A DNA stretch of 64,000 bases, taken from contig NZ_CP108109.1 of NCBI RefSeq assembly GCF_036199905.1, positions 3,891,501-3,955,500 on the forward strand, in the 5' to 3' direction. This document shows, piece after piece, positions 33,201-41,199 of this stretch (position 1 is its first letter; every line of letters begins with the position of its first letter). Both the position numbers and the translations under genes were made by a program. Source of the stretch: Streptomyces sp. NBC_00223 (GTDB lineage: Bacteria > Actinomycetota > Actinomycetes > Streptomycetales > Streptomycetaceae). Under the pieces are notes generated by a model that did no database searches, was not told the DNA's origin, and was given only the letters and a program-made list of their open reading frames with translations.

Positions 33201-33806
33201 GAGGAGGTCGACGCGCAGGTCGCGGAGCCGCCCGCCGCCCTGTTCGTGGACCCGCTGACGGGGCCGATCACGCGGACCGCGTTGCAGTCGTTGCGGCAGG
33301 CCGCCGCGGCGGCGGATGTGCCGGTGCTGGTCACCGCCGGGCTCGGGCAGGCGACCCGGGAGGCGGCGTACGGGGCCGATCCGGCGGTGCTGCTCAAGGC
33401 GCTGGCGCCGCGGGACAGTGAGCAGCACCCGCCGCGGGTGCTGCTGGTGGAGAGTCACGAGCCGATCGCGCTGGCCTTCGCGGCGACGCTGGAACGGCGC
33501 GGGATGCAGGTCACGCACGCGGACTCCGAGGCCGACGCGATGACGAAGGCGGCGCAGGTCCATCCCAACCTGGTGGTGATGGACCTGATGCTGATCCGCC
33601 GGCGGCGGCAGGGGATCGTGGACTGGCTGCGGGGGCACGCGCGGCTGAACAACACGCCGCTGGTCGTCTACACCTCGGCCGACATAGACCCGGCGGAGCT
33701 GCCGCGGCTGGCGTCGGGGGAGACGGTGCTGTTTCTCGCGGAGCGGTCGACGAGTACGGATGTGCAGTCCAGGATTGTGGACCTGCTGGGCAAGATCGGA
33801 GCGTAA
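30237..33806 (+). CDS. Large PAS/kinase-like/dual-receiver protein with degenerate kinase motifs
   Basis: 1189-residue cytosolic protein. Two PAS domains cover ~8-130 (ILDALPDALLLVNCNGTVVN) and ~150-270 (ILRAAAEGVVGVDTGGKIVL). A kinase-like region follows, but the H-box reads TSLRGPLAELRDEL with no His, the N-box is AHLVADVAG, and the G1 motif is VRIDVRGPSAG. It is therefore unlikely to autophosphorylate. About 450 Pro/Ala/Gln-rich residues lead to a receiver-like domain (LLVWPEPDTSTRQALTDRGY, FVDPLTG) and a second receiver (VLLVESHEP, VVMDLMLI). GTG at 30237 has AAGGAGG 9 nt upstream. It probably acts as a signalling scaffold; partner unknown. Confidence 0.88.
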   Translation: MSSRPSRGAARLASILDALPDALLLVNCNGTVVNANAIALETFESPGTGLVGRGLLDLLPSFDSKRIPGSMRSPREAAEDTRTKPTRMVARRTDGTEFPVEVTSANLEDGRTPYADYGEPQPPHYTGDELLMLVVRDLSGTVDTEAELARQQRQTEMILRAAAEGVVGVDTGGKIVLVNPSAAQILGHRATDLGGKELHPLVHHSRPDGSPLAYEETPLADTLRSGRKHRVRGQVLWRKDGRAVPVDLTTAPVRDGDQLVGAVMTFTDRTQYDALAARTLQLRALLDTSLRGPLAELRDELTGLAADPAGQLWPEANQILHHLSAGYARITTLIDNVLAFQRLDRGEDKLDKAVVGLDEVVTAAVEGAVELIGPGRAQYAVHAPPIEASVDAERMAQALAHLVADVAGVDSSGNAIAFSGDSTIVVAAAQRGDVVRIDVRGPSAGGDPVHLPLARGIVERHGGVLQTHEVPGQGSAYVLEVPLGAVPPGGSRKAASGETPASPAPAPGTGAGDGTASGEGTGARRAVRPRDASDDTGTVVAPWAVQPSLPQSALPQPAAAQAASAPAADQAEAPTGRRRALRRPEEEAAPAEAAQPSGRRARRPRPDEEQDEVRELSPPPVPNALPAAGSGTPATPASGGPEGAGTGRRARRALEPASPNAPAVPVPPVAPVPPVVPPQPEASAAVNGPIAVPPVPVPPQGPRPGGGAPLPVQPQPPQPPQAARPESTWPAPAAPGADRPALPGQPAPASWPAAPQNGPSGGGRAAAAQDPSQQSHGRAISVRTLGQGAPFAIEPGPQAAGPQTQTQAVQAQNPQGLPAQVAAGGSGRRRRLAPPQTQESAQPAVAQAPLQVPGQVPGPGEETQARQHPQADPDSGQLPVRRPEPPRQPAPDDRETALLRPVPAVEPEQQPQAPGRSYAIGAPAEGAAEGPEPLDGPNGAVDVTDVADDRVEEPLDEPRRLLVWPEPDTSTRQALTDRGYRPVIVRSREEVDAQVAEPPAALFVDPLTGPITRTALQSLRQAAAAADVPVLVTAGLGQATREAAYGADPAVLLKALAPRDSEQHPPRVLLVESHEPIALAFAATLERRGMQVTHADSEADAMTKAAQVHPNLVVMDLMLIRRRRQGIVDWLRGHARLNNTPLVVYTSADIDPAELPRLASGETVLFLAERSTSTDVQSRIVDLLGKIGA

Positions 33807-34065
33807 GCCCTCCCGGCGGGTCCCCCCACCCACGACCCGCACCCGCGTCGACGCTCGAACGCGCCACGCGGGGCGGCGGCAGCTCACCGACGAGCTGAGG
33901 TCGGCTTACGACTTCGGCACCCGTGACCGCCCAACGGGAAGAGTTCAGCGCACCCGCCGCCCAAGCCGTCTGCCCCCGGCAGACGGGGACGAGCCACAAG
34001 GGCCCGACCGCCGAGCGGCCCCTGCCGACCCCGGCGGGTCAGCGTAGGGGGAAGGCGTCGCACGG
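33807..34065. other. Trailer of the PAS-protein gene before the repeat array
   Basis: About 260 bp between the stop of the large signalling protein and the first repeat unit. No gene recognised; the remaining gap to the ligase stop at 34809 is the repeat array. Confidence 0.5.
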
Positions 34066-34790
34066 CCGAAGGCCCGGACCCCGAGCAGCACGTCGATCCG
34101 CTGACGCGGGTCCCGCGCCAGCCGACGCGGGGAGCGGACCGCACAGACGCAGGGCGGGCGCTCCGGCGAAGGATGCCGCGCCGGCGCGGGCAGTCGGGTA
34201 ACCGAAGGCCCGGGCCCCCGAGCAACAGGCCGATCCGCCGACACGGAACATACCGCGCGGCGGTTGGCGCGGGGGCGGGACCACACAGACGCAGGGCAAA
34301 CGCACCGGCGAAGGATGCCGCGCCAGCGCGGGGCGATCGGGTAACCGAAGGCCCGGCCCCCCGAGCAACGGGCCAATCCGCCGACGCGGAACACACACCG
34401 CGCGGATCCCACGCCAGCGCGGGGCGATCGGATAGCCGAAGACTCGGGCCCCCGGGGGATCCGCCGACGCGGAACGCACGCGACGCGGGTCCCGCGCCAG
34501 CCGACGCGGGGAGCGGACCGCGTAGACGCAGGGCGGGCGCTCCGGCGAAGGGTGCCGCGTCGGCGCGGGGCGATCGGATAGCCCAAAGCCCGAACCCCAA
34601 AGCAGCACGTCGATCCGCCGACGCGGAACGCACGCCGCCCGCACGCGGCAGCCAGCCGCACGCTGGACGGCCTTTGACGCCCCGAGCCCAGCGGGTCGGC
34701 GTGGGGGAAGACCCCGCCCCGCGCAGCTGAAGGCTCGGCCTCCGGGCAGCACGTCGATCTGGCGACGCTGGGCGGGTGTTCGGGGGAGGG
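34066..34790. repeat. Array of diverged GC-rich repeats of about 140 bp
   Basis: At least six related units begin with a variant of CCGAAGGCCCGGRCCCCGAG at about 34066, 34202, 34345, 34436, 34582 and 34727 (spacing 136, 143, 91, 146, 145). Inside each unit recur GATCCGCCGACGCGG, CAGACGCAGGGC and GCGGGGCGATCGG. The array fills the 3' space between the converging PAS-protein and acyl-CoA ligase genes. Both strands give long open frames, but these are low-complexity Arg/Pro/Gly sequences, consistent with non-coding minisatellite-like DNA. Confidence 0.75.
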
Positions 34791-34808
34791 GTGCCGCGCG
34801 GAGTGGGG

Positions 34809-36458
34809 TCAGAGGTGGGTGACCGTGAGGGTGCCGGAGGCGTAGGACTTGCGGATGACCTTTTTGTCGAACTTGCCGACACTCGTCTTCGGCACCGACT
34901 CCACCACCGCCCACCGCTCCGGCACCTGCCAGTGCGCGACCCGCGTCGCGAGGAAGTCGCGGAGGGCGACGTAGTCCGTAGTGGCGCCCTCGCGCAGGAC
35001 GACCGTGGCGAGCGGGCGTTCGCCCCAGCGCTCGTCGGGGACGGCGACCACCGCCGCCTCGGCGACGTCCGGGTGGGCCATGAGGTGGTTCTCCAGGTCG
35101 ACCGACGAGATCCACTCACCGCCGGACTTGATGACGTCCTTCGCGCGGTCGGTGAGCGTGAGGAAGCCGTCGTCGGAGATGACGCCCACGTCCCCCGTCC
35201 GCAGCCACCCGTCGGGGCTGAACTTGTCCTCGGGCCGCAGCGGTTCGGCCCCGGCACCGCCGAAGTACGCCCCCGCGATCCACGGCCCGCGCACCTCCAG
35301 CTCGCCCGCCGACTCGCCGTCCCACGGCATCACGGACCCGTCCGGACCGATCAGCCGGGCCTCGACGGACGCGGGGAAGCGGCCCTGGGTGATCCGGTAC
35401 GCCCACTCCTCCTCGGGGCCGACCCCCGCGGGCGGCTGCGCGACCGTGCCGAGCGGCGACGTCTCCGTCATGCCCCACGCGTGCCGCAGGGTGACGCCGA
35501 GCTGCTCCTCGTACGCCTTCATCAGTGACGGGGGGCAGGCCGAGCCGCCGATGGTGACCTGGTCGAGCGAGCTGATGTCCCGCGGCTTGGCGGTGAGTTC
35601 GGCCAGCAGGCCCTGCCAGATCGTGGGGACGGCGGCGGCGTGCGTGGGACGTTCGCTCTCGATCATCTCGGCCAGCGGCCCCGGCTGGAGGAAACGGTCC
35701 GGCATCAGCAGGTTGATGCCGGACATGAACGCGGCGTGCGGCAGCCCCCACGCGTTCACATGGAACATGGGCACGACCGGCAGCGACGTGTCGTGCGAGG
35801 TCAGACCCATGGACTCGGCGGTGTTCACCTGGAGCGAGTGCAGATAGATCGAACGGTGGGAGTAGACGACGCCCTTGGGGTCGCCGGTGGTCCCGGAGGT
35901 GTAGCAGAGCGCCGCGGCCTCGCGCTCGTCCAGCTCGGGCCAGTCGTACGTGGTGGGCCGCCCGTCGAGCAGCGTCTCGTACGCGTGCACGGCCGGCCGG
36001 CAGCCGTCGAGCAGGGAGAGGTCGCCGGGGCCGACGACCACCAGGTGCTCGACCGGTTCGAGCCGGGGCAGCAGGGGCGCGAGCAGCGGCAGCAGGGAGC
36101 CGTTGACGAGGATCACGCGGTCGGCGGCGTGGTTGACGATCCAGGTGAGCTGGTCGGCGGGCAGCCGCAGATTGAGCGTGTGCAGCACCGCGCCCATGGA
36201 GGGAATCGCGAGATACGCCTCCAGGTGTTCCGCGTTGTTCCACATGAGCGTTCCGACACGGTCGCCGCGGTCGACGCCGAGTCCGTCCCGGAGGGCGTGG
36301 GCGAGCCGGATCGCGCGGGCCCCGACCTCGCGGTAGGTACGGCGTTGCGGCTCGCCGTCCCCGGTCCAGGTGGTGACCGTGGACTTGCCGTGCACCAGAG
36401 CGCCGTGCACCAGAATGCGGGTGACGGTCAGCGGAACATCCTGCATCGTGCTCAACAC
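34809..36458 (-). CDS. Long-chain fatty-acid--CoA ligase (AMP-dependent synthetase, FadD-like)
   Basis: 549-residue ANL-superfamily enzyme: ATP + fatty acid + CoA to acyl-CoA + AMP + PPi. The P-loop-like motif is CYTSGTTGDPKGVVYSHRS, followed by VPMFHVNAWGLPHAAFM, the adenylate-binding HAWGMTETSPLGTV, the hinge TGDVGVISDDGFLTLTDRAK, and the catalytic Lys near the C-terminus (KTSVGKFDKKVIRK). GTG at 36458 is chosen because GGAGG lies 5 nt before it; ATG at 36446 is the alternative. A perfect palindrome at 36508 suggests TetR-type control. It may supply acyl-CoA to the lipid cluster at 42-58 kb, but it is separated from it and may be a housekeeping FadD. Confidence 0.92.
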   Translation of the reverse strand: MLSTMQDVPLTVTRILVHGALVHGKSTVTTWTGDGEPQRRTYREVGARAIRLAHALRDGLGVDRGDRVGTLMWNNAEHLEAYLAIPSMGAVLHTLNLRLPADQLTWIVNHAADRVILVNGSLLPLLAPLLPRLEPVEHLVVVGPGDLSLLDGCRPAVHAYETLLDGRPTTYDWPELDEREAAALCYTSGTTGDPKGVVYSHRSIYLHSLQVNTAESMGLTSHDTSLPVVPMFHVNAWGLPHAAFMSGINLLMPDRFLQPGPLAEMIESERPTHAAAVPTIWQGLLAELTAKPRDISSLDQVTIGGSACPPSLMKAYEEQLGVTLRHAWGMTETSPLGTVAQPPAGVGPEEEWAYRITQGRFPASVEARLIGPDGSVMPWDGESAGELEVRGPWIAGAYFGGAGAEPLRPEDKFSPDGWLRTGDVGVISDDGFLTLTDRAKDVIKSGGEWISSVDLENHLMAHPDVAEAAVVAVPDERWGERPLATVVLREGATTDYVALRDFLATRVAHWQVPERWAVVESVPKTSVGKFDKKVIRKSYASGTLTVTHL

Positions 36459-36507
36459 ACGGGCCTCCGGCGACGGTGACGGGGTCGGTACGCTGCGATT
36501 CTGGTGG

Positions 36508-36523
36508 CATACCGCGCGGTATG
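36508..36523. promoter_or_regulatory. Perfect 16-bp palindrome upstream of the acyl-CoA ligase
   Basis: CATACCGCGCGGTATG, fully self-complementary, 50 bp upstream of the GTG start of the ligase gene and downstream of the SigE-type gene. The ATACC...GGTAT layout is typical of TetR/FadR-type operators for fatty-acid genes in actinomycetes. The related TetR gene (42818) is a candidate regulator but there is no direct evidence. Confidence 0.65.
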
Positions 36524-36585
36524 TCACTACCCCGCGCCGGATCGATACCTTCGCCGCTCCGCCCGTGTCCCCGGTTCCGGTGCGA

Positions 36586-37107
36586 TCACGCCACGCTCAG
36601 CTCCAGCTCCGGGTCGTCGCGGAGCTTGCCCAGCGCGCGGGAGACCGCGCTCTTGACCGTGCCGACCGAGACGCCCAGCGTCTCGGCGGTCTGCACCTCG
36701 CTCAGGTCCTCGTAGTAACGCAGCACGACCATCGCGCGCTGCCGCGGCGGCAGTCGGGCTATGGCCCGCAGCAGGGCGTCGCGCTGGGCCTGCTGCTCGG
36801 TGGGGTCGGGCGCGGTGACGACGGGCTCGGGCAGCTCGTCCGTGCTGAACTCGTCCACCTTCCGCTTGCGCCACTGGGACGTGCGGGTGTTGACCAGGGT
36901 GCGGCGGACATAGCCGTCGACGGCCCGGTGGTCGTCGATCCGGTCCCAGGCCAGATAGGTCTTGGTCAGGGCCGTCTGGAGCAGGTCCTCCGCGTCGGCC
37001 GGATTGGGGGTCAGCGAGCGCGCGGTGCGCAGCAGCGTCGGGCCCTTGCTGCGGACGTAGGCCGTGAACTGCGTCGTGCCGGCACTGGTGCACACAGGCG
37101 TGGTCAT
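36586..37107 (-). CDS. SigE-family ECF RNA polymerase sigma factor
   Basis: 173-residue SigE-family ECF sigma factor. Region 2 covers about 15-80 (FTAYVRSKGPTLLRTARSLT, then ADAEDLLQTALTKTYLAWDRI), and region 4 covers about 110-165 (AIARLPPRQRAMVVLRYYEDLSEVQTAETLGVSVGTVKSAVSRALGKL). The family usually has no conventional anti-sigma gene and is found widely in streptomycetes. No anti-sigma gene lies next to it. The ATG at 37107 follows a purine-rich stretch. It is upstream of the ligase on the same strand but 127 bp away. Confidence 0.92.
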   Translation of the reverse strand: MTTPVCTSAGTTQFTAYVRSKGPTLLRTARSLTPNPADAEDLLQTALTKTYLAWDRIDDHRAVDGYVRRTLVNTRTSQWRKRKVDEFSTDELPEPVVTAPDPTEQQAQRDALLRAIARLPPRQRAMVVLRYYEDLSEVQTAETLGVSVGTVKSAVSRALGKLRDDPELELSVA

Positions 37108-37455
37108 GGCTCCACGCTAGGAGCACCGAGGTGTCCGGCGGATCGGCCGCAAGTGCCGAAATCGGATCACTCTCAGGTCGTAGGCCGGGGGGTGTCCCCA
37201 CCACCCGAGGGGGGAGCCGGGGGCGTACGTCCCGGAGGGGAAGGGCCGGAGGGCTCAGGGGCGGCGTCAGGGGCGGCCTCGGGGTCGGTGGCCGGAAACG
37301 GACGCTCCGGGAACCCGGCCGACACCGGAAACGGACGCCCCGAAGACGGTGGCCGAACCCCCGAAATCGACGGCCGCGGACAGCCCGACCGCGCCGAAAG
37401 CGGACGCCCGCGGTCCCGGGCACGGCTGCTCCGGGACCCGGCGGGACCTCCCGGC
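37108..37455. other. Intergenic region between the SigE-type gene and the DUF1906 gene
   Basis: 348 bp, no supported gene. From ~37275 it holds short repeats of GGAAACGGACGC / CGAAAGCGGACGCC type, about four copies within 110 bp, then GC-rich sequence up to the DUF1906 stop codon. These repeats may be a small minisatellite; no regulatory role is evident. Confidence 0.5.
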
Positions 37456-38607
37456 TCAGCCGACGACGGCGACGGGCGCGTCCAGCAGATCGCGGTCGAT
37501 CGTCAGCGTCTTACCGCCGTACGTCTCGGTGACGCTGCCGTGGTACTGGTGGATACGGGCGTGCGGGGTCCACGCGTCGGCGCTCAGCGAGGGCTCGTTC
37601 GTCAGGGTCGGGGTGACACCCCAGCGGGCGTACCAGATGACGTCGGGCAGATCGGGGGCGCCGGCCTCGCGGGACAGCTCCATGTGCCGGATGCCGGAGT
37701 CGGCGCTGCTGTAGAAGCCCGAGGTGTAGTCGGCGGCGCGCAGCTGCCGGTCCCATGCCTGGACGTACTTCAGCGTGGCGCTCGCGCACGACGTGTTGTT
37801 CAGGTCGTACGCCTCCATGTCGAGGTAGAGCGCGCTGCCCGGGGCGAGCCCGAGGGCCTTCGCGGCCTTGACGGCGTCCTTGCCCTCGTCGGCGCCCTGC
37901 CCGGCCGGGTCGTCGGTGTCGATGAGATACGGGTTCTTGTTGGAACCGGAGACGCAGGGGCTCTGGGAGCCGACGTAGATGGGCAGCAGGCTCCAGCCGT
38001 CGTCGGTGGTCCGGCGGACCCAGTCGGGGGTGAGGTTGGTCTGGGACGCGCAGGCGCGGGCCCGGCCGCCGAAGTAGATGCCGGCGGCGCCGTAGGGGGA
38101 GTGGTCGTGCCACGCCCGCATGGTGGCAAGGTCAGGGGCCTGGCAGGTGTCGAAGCCCTGGCCTGCGAAGACCTGCTGGGCGGCCCGGGCGTCCGCGGAA
38201 GCGACGGGGGCGGCGGGCACGGAAGGAGCGGCGGGGACCGCCGGCCGTGCGGCGACGGCGGCCTCGGGGTCCGCGGGCTCGGGGTCGGCGGCGACGGTGG
38301 GCGGGACCCCGGGCACGTCGACGGCCGCGGGCCCGTCAGCGGTGACGCCCGGTACACCGGGCAGGCCGGCGCCCAAGTCGCCAGGCACACCGGGCAGCCC
38401 GACGCCCAGGTCGGCAGGCATGCCGGGCAGCCCGGCCCCCGGGCCGACCGGCAGACTGCCATGGGAAAAGCTCAGCTCAGGCGCGAGAGCGGAACGTTTC
38501 GGCGCGTCGGGTCCGGCCGCGTTCGCCGTCCCGGCGGGCAGCAGCAGGCCGCCCAGCGCCACCGCCCCGGCGAGGACGTAACGGATAAACGTACTTTTTT
38601 CGCTCAT
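37456..38607 (-). CDS. Secreted DUF1906 glycoside-hydrolase-like protein with LPG repeats
   Basis: 383-residue exported protein. A signal peptide covers ~1-31 (VLAGAVALGGLLLPAGTANA). Residues ~55-100 hold Pro/Gly repeats of the type LPG(M/V)P(A/G)DLG(V/A)G, three units, then an Ala/Pro linker. From ~148 the DUF1906 domain starts (GQGFDTCQAPDLATMRAWHD, LLPIYVGSQSP, ALYLDMEAYDLNN, GFYSSADSG, and a WYARWG motif), a TIM-barrel related to cell-wall lytic lysozyme-like enzymes. The domain contains candidate catalytic acidic residues in DMEAYD. It is probably extracellular; true substrate unknown. Confidence 0.86.
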   Translation of the reverse strand: MSEKSTFIRYVLAGAVALGGLLLPAGTANAAGPDAPKRSALAPELSFSHGSLPVGPGAGLPGMPADLGVGLPGVPGDLGAGLPGVPGVTADGPAAVDVPGVPPTVAADPEPADPEAAVAARPAVPAAPSVPAAPVASADARAAQQVFAGQGFDTCQAPDLATMRAWHDHSPYGAAGIYFGGRARACASQTNLTPDWVRRTTDDGWSLLPIYVGSQSPCVSGSNKNPYLIDTDDPAGQGADEGKDAVKAAKALGLAPGSALYLDMEAYDLNNTSCASATLKYVQAWDRQLRAADYTSGFYSSADSGIRHMELSREAGAPDLPDVIWYARWGVTPTLTNEPSLSADAWTPHARIHQYHGSVTETYGGKTLTIDRDLLDAPVAVVG

Positions 38608-38688
38608 TGAGCGAGTGAACGATGACCATCCCGCCCCACCGCGCAGACACGCCGCGTCATCCGCCCGTCCACCCGACCGCCGGAGGGC

Positions 38689-39645
38689 TCAGCTCGGTCC
38701 CGCGCACAGACCTTTCGACGCGGCCAAAAGTTTTCCACAGGCTGTGGACGAAAGTTGCGCGCCGGATTCCTGTACGGCCGCCGCCCCTGCCCCTACCGCC
38801 CAGCGGGCGGCCGCCACCAGCTCGTCTCCCTCGGCCAGCCGCCAGGCCAGCGCGCCGGTGAACGCGTCGCCCGCGCCCGTGGTGTCGACGACCTCCACCG
38901 GAACCGCCGGGAGCCAGGCCGTACGGCCCCCGGAGCGGACCACGACCGCGCCCTCGGCCCCCAGCGTCACGACCGCCGACCGCACGCCCAGCCGCAGCAG
39001 GTCCTCCGGCGACCCCGGTCCGGCCCCCGGCGGTGGCGACCCGGTGGCTCCGGCCAGCAGCACCCGCATCTCGTGCTGATTGACCACCAGCGGGTCGGCG
39101 CGCGCGAGGATCTCCGCGGCGTGCGGACCGACCAGCGCCTCGGGCGGCGACGGGTTCAGTACGAGGCGGGGCGCGGCCAGGGCGGCGGCCCGCACCGCCG
39201 CGAGCGGCACCTCGCACTGCACCGACACCACCCGCACCTCCGGGGTGACGGCGGCCTCGACCTCCCGCGCGGTCAGTCCCGCGTTGGCGCCGGGCACGAC
39301 GACGATGGCGTTCTCCCCGTCGGCCGCGACCGTGATCAGCGCGACCCCGGTGGGCGCGTCCGCCACCGCGGTGAGCGGCGCCGTGTCCACCCCCGCCGCC
39401 CGCAGCGCACCGGTCAGTTGCTCACCGTGGACATCCCGGCCGACCCGACCGCAGAAGGCGACCCCCGCCCCGAGCCGTCCGGCGGCAACGGCCTGGTTGG
39501 CGCCCTTGCCGCCCGGGTGGACGGCCAGGCCGGAGGTGCCGAGCACGGTCTCCCCGGGCGACGGATGCCGCCCCACCCGTACGACCAGATCCGCGTTGGC
39601 CGAACCGACCACCAGCAGTGTCTTCCCACTCCCCGCACCCGCCAC
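38689..39645 (-). CDS. rbsK: Ribokinase
   Basis: 318-residue PfkB-family sugar kinase, ATP-dependent phosphorylation of D-ribose to ribose-5-phosphate. The N-terminal GSANADLVVRVGRHPSPGET and VHPGGKGANQAVAAGRLGA are ribokinase-specific. The C-terminal DTTGAGDAFTGALA contains the catalytic Asp. The sequence is ~10 residues longer than E. coli RbsK. GTG at 39645 is preferred because GGGAGG lies 9 nt upstream; an ATG at 39654 abuts that site. No ribose transporter or RbsR is adjacent. Confidence 0.87.
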   Translation of the reverse strand: MAGAGSGKTLLVVGSANADLVVRVGRHPSPGETVLGTSGLAVHPGGKGANQAVAAGRLGAGVAFCGRVGRDVHGEQLTGALRAAGVDTAPLTAVADAPTGVALITVAADGENAIVVVPGANAGLTAREVEAAVTPEVRVVSVQCEVPLAAVRAAALAAPRLVLNPSPPEALVGPHAAEILARADPLVVNQHEMRVLLAGATGSPPPGAGPGSPEDLLRLGVRSAVVTLGAEGAVVVRSGGRTAWLPAVPVEVVDTTGAGDAFTGALAWRLAEGDELVAAARWAVGAGAAAVQESGAQLSSTACGKLLAASKGLCAGPS

Positions 39646-39882
39646 GGGCGCCATCCTCCCCCGGAACCGCGGCGCGCGGCGGCACTTCGCACTCCGCCGC
39701 GCGTCCACGTCACCGAAAGCCGCCGCACGCCGCCGGACGTCCGGCGCTTCCGGCACTTCCGTGCCTGTCCGGGAAAGCCGCCGGACCCCCCACGGCCCGC
39801 CGACTCCCCGGCCCCCACCCCCCAACTCCCGGGCCCTACGGCCCCCCGGCCCGGCGATCCCCCCTTTACCCCCGCCGCGCGC

Positions 39883-40185
39883 TCACCACAGCCTGGTGAA
39901 GTTGACGGCCACCGTGTCCTGGTGGACGGCGGTGAAGGCGGAACCGGCCACGCTCGCCGTGTTGTCCTGGTTCGAGGCCCCGGTGCCGGTGGCCGCCTGT
40001 TGAGTCGTCGTCACATTGCCGGTGTTGCCCAGTGAGTTGCCCCCGGAATTGCTCACCACCGTCGCGTTCGAGTCACCGCCCGCGAAAGCGCCGTCGTCGG
40101 CCATCGCCGTGCCGGCGAACAGCACCGCCGCTACGGGCAGTGCCGCGACGGCGGCCAGGACACGGACGGTACGGATGCTTGCCAT
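39883..40185 (-). CDS. Small secreted Asn/Ser/Gly-rich protein
   Basis: 100-residue secreted protein with signal peptide (MASIRTVRVLAAVAALPVAAVLFAGTAMA), cleaved near residue 29. The mature part is rich in N, S, T and G (GDSNATVVSNSGGNSLGNTG) with an AVHQDTVAVNFTRLW end. It resembles small exported streptomycete proteins of unknown function. It has no cysteines and no chaplin-like pattern. GGGAGGGAA precedes the ATG by 7 nt. It lies 179 bp downstream of the orphan sigma gene on the same strand. Confidence 0.78.
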   Translation of the reverse strand: MASIRTVRVLAAVAALPVAAVLFAGTAMADDGAFAGGDSNATVVSNSGGNSLGNTGNVTTTQQAATGTGASNQDNTASVAGSAFTAVHQDTVAVNFTRLW

Positions 40186-40364
40186 GGTGTTCCCTCCCAG
40201 GAAACTGAACTCTTCGTGTGCGGTGAGCGGTTGGCCGACCGCTTGCCGCTTTGTCCGGCGTCGCCGAGAAGAGAACTGCCCACGGCACTCGCGGGGAATG
40301 CCCGCACATGATCCTTTTCGCTCGCAGGTGTGACGTTCTGCGGATAAACCTCCCGCAGCGCCCG

Positions 40365-40919
40365 TCAGCGCGCCATTTCCTCCTGGTACAGCGACCGCAG
40401 TCGGCTGCGGGCCCGGGTGAAGGCGCTCTCCGCGGACTTGTGGGTGATGTTCAGCGCCTGCGCCGCCTGGGCGGTGGACATGCCCCCGGCCCGGGCGAGC
40501 ATCACCTGCCGCTCGCGCGCCCCGAGCGCCGCCGTCTGGGTCAACAGCCAGGCCCCGGCGGACCGTTCGCACAGCCGGCTCTCCGCGTCGGGCCCGGTGT
40601 CCGTCCCGTGCACGGTCCGCACCCGGGCGGCCAGCCGCTGGTCGCGGCTGGTGCGGCGCTGCTGGTCCACGCAGAGCCGCAGCGTGATGGTGGTGAGCAG
40701 CGCGCCGACCCGCGACTCGTCGAGCGGATCGAAGGTCGCCGCGCGTATCAACGCCTCCTGGACGCAGTCCTCCACGTCCGCGGACCGGCCGAGCCTGCTG
40801 GTCACCAGCCGCAGCAGCCGCTCCCGTTCCGCCATCACCAGCGACCACCGGTGCTGGTCGCGCCTGCCGTCGTGCTGGTCACGACCGCCGTCGAAATGCT
40901 GTATTTCCCTAAAACCCAT
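40365..40919 (-). CDS. ECF-like RNA polymerase sigma factor
   Basis: 184-residue sigma-70 family protein. Region 2 is weakly seen (ERLLRLVTSRLGRSADVEDCVQEALIRA), region 4 carries the HTH GGMSTAQAAQALNITHKSAESAFTRARSRLRSL. It is close to ECF sigma factors with a short N-terminus. GGGGGAG lies 5 nt before ATG at 40919; a second in-frame ATG at 40835 begins the domain proper. It diverges from the SARP regulator at 41200 across 280 bp. Its partner anti-sigma is unknown. Confidence 0.8.
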   Translation of the reverse strand: MGFREIQHFDGGRDQHDGRRDQHRWSLVMAERERLLRLVTSRLGRSADVEDCVQEALIRAATFDPLDESRVGALLTTITLRLCVDQQRRTSRDQRLAARVRTVHGTDTGPDAESRLCERSAGAWLLTQTAALGARERQVMLARAGGMSTAQAAQALNITHKSAESAFTRARSRLRSLYQEEMAR

Positions 40920-41199
40920 AACAACTCCCCCGCCGCCGAGTCGATCCCTCTCGTGGGACAGAGCTTTGACCGCGGCGGTGAGGCAAAGCTTGACGGGATC
41001 ATTCGGCGTCCGGGCCCGGGTCGATCCGGAATCCAGCGGGAATCAAGAAATATTCCACCGCCCTCTTGGCCGGATATCGCTGGTCGGAAGGGCTGTGACG
41101 CCGTCCACCTCGGCGGGTTGGCAGGCGCGTGCGCGCAGACTGGCATCTATTGTGTGGAGGTGGCTCGGCTCTCGTCGTCACGGAGGGGAGAAGAGGAAC

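Noticed and set aside
30159-33887. A 1242-codon open frame on the minus strand opposite the PAS/receiver protein
   Set aside because: Arg/Pro/Gly/His-rich translation without domains; the plus-strand frame has recognisable PAS and receiver domains. GC-rich DNA gives long antisense frames.
33884-35257. Long minus-strand frames through the repeat array, with repeated units such as RRIGLLLGGPGLRLPDRP
   Set aside because: They arise from the DNA repeats and run into the ligase gene out of frame; no start signal or known domain.
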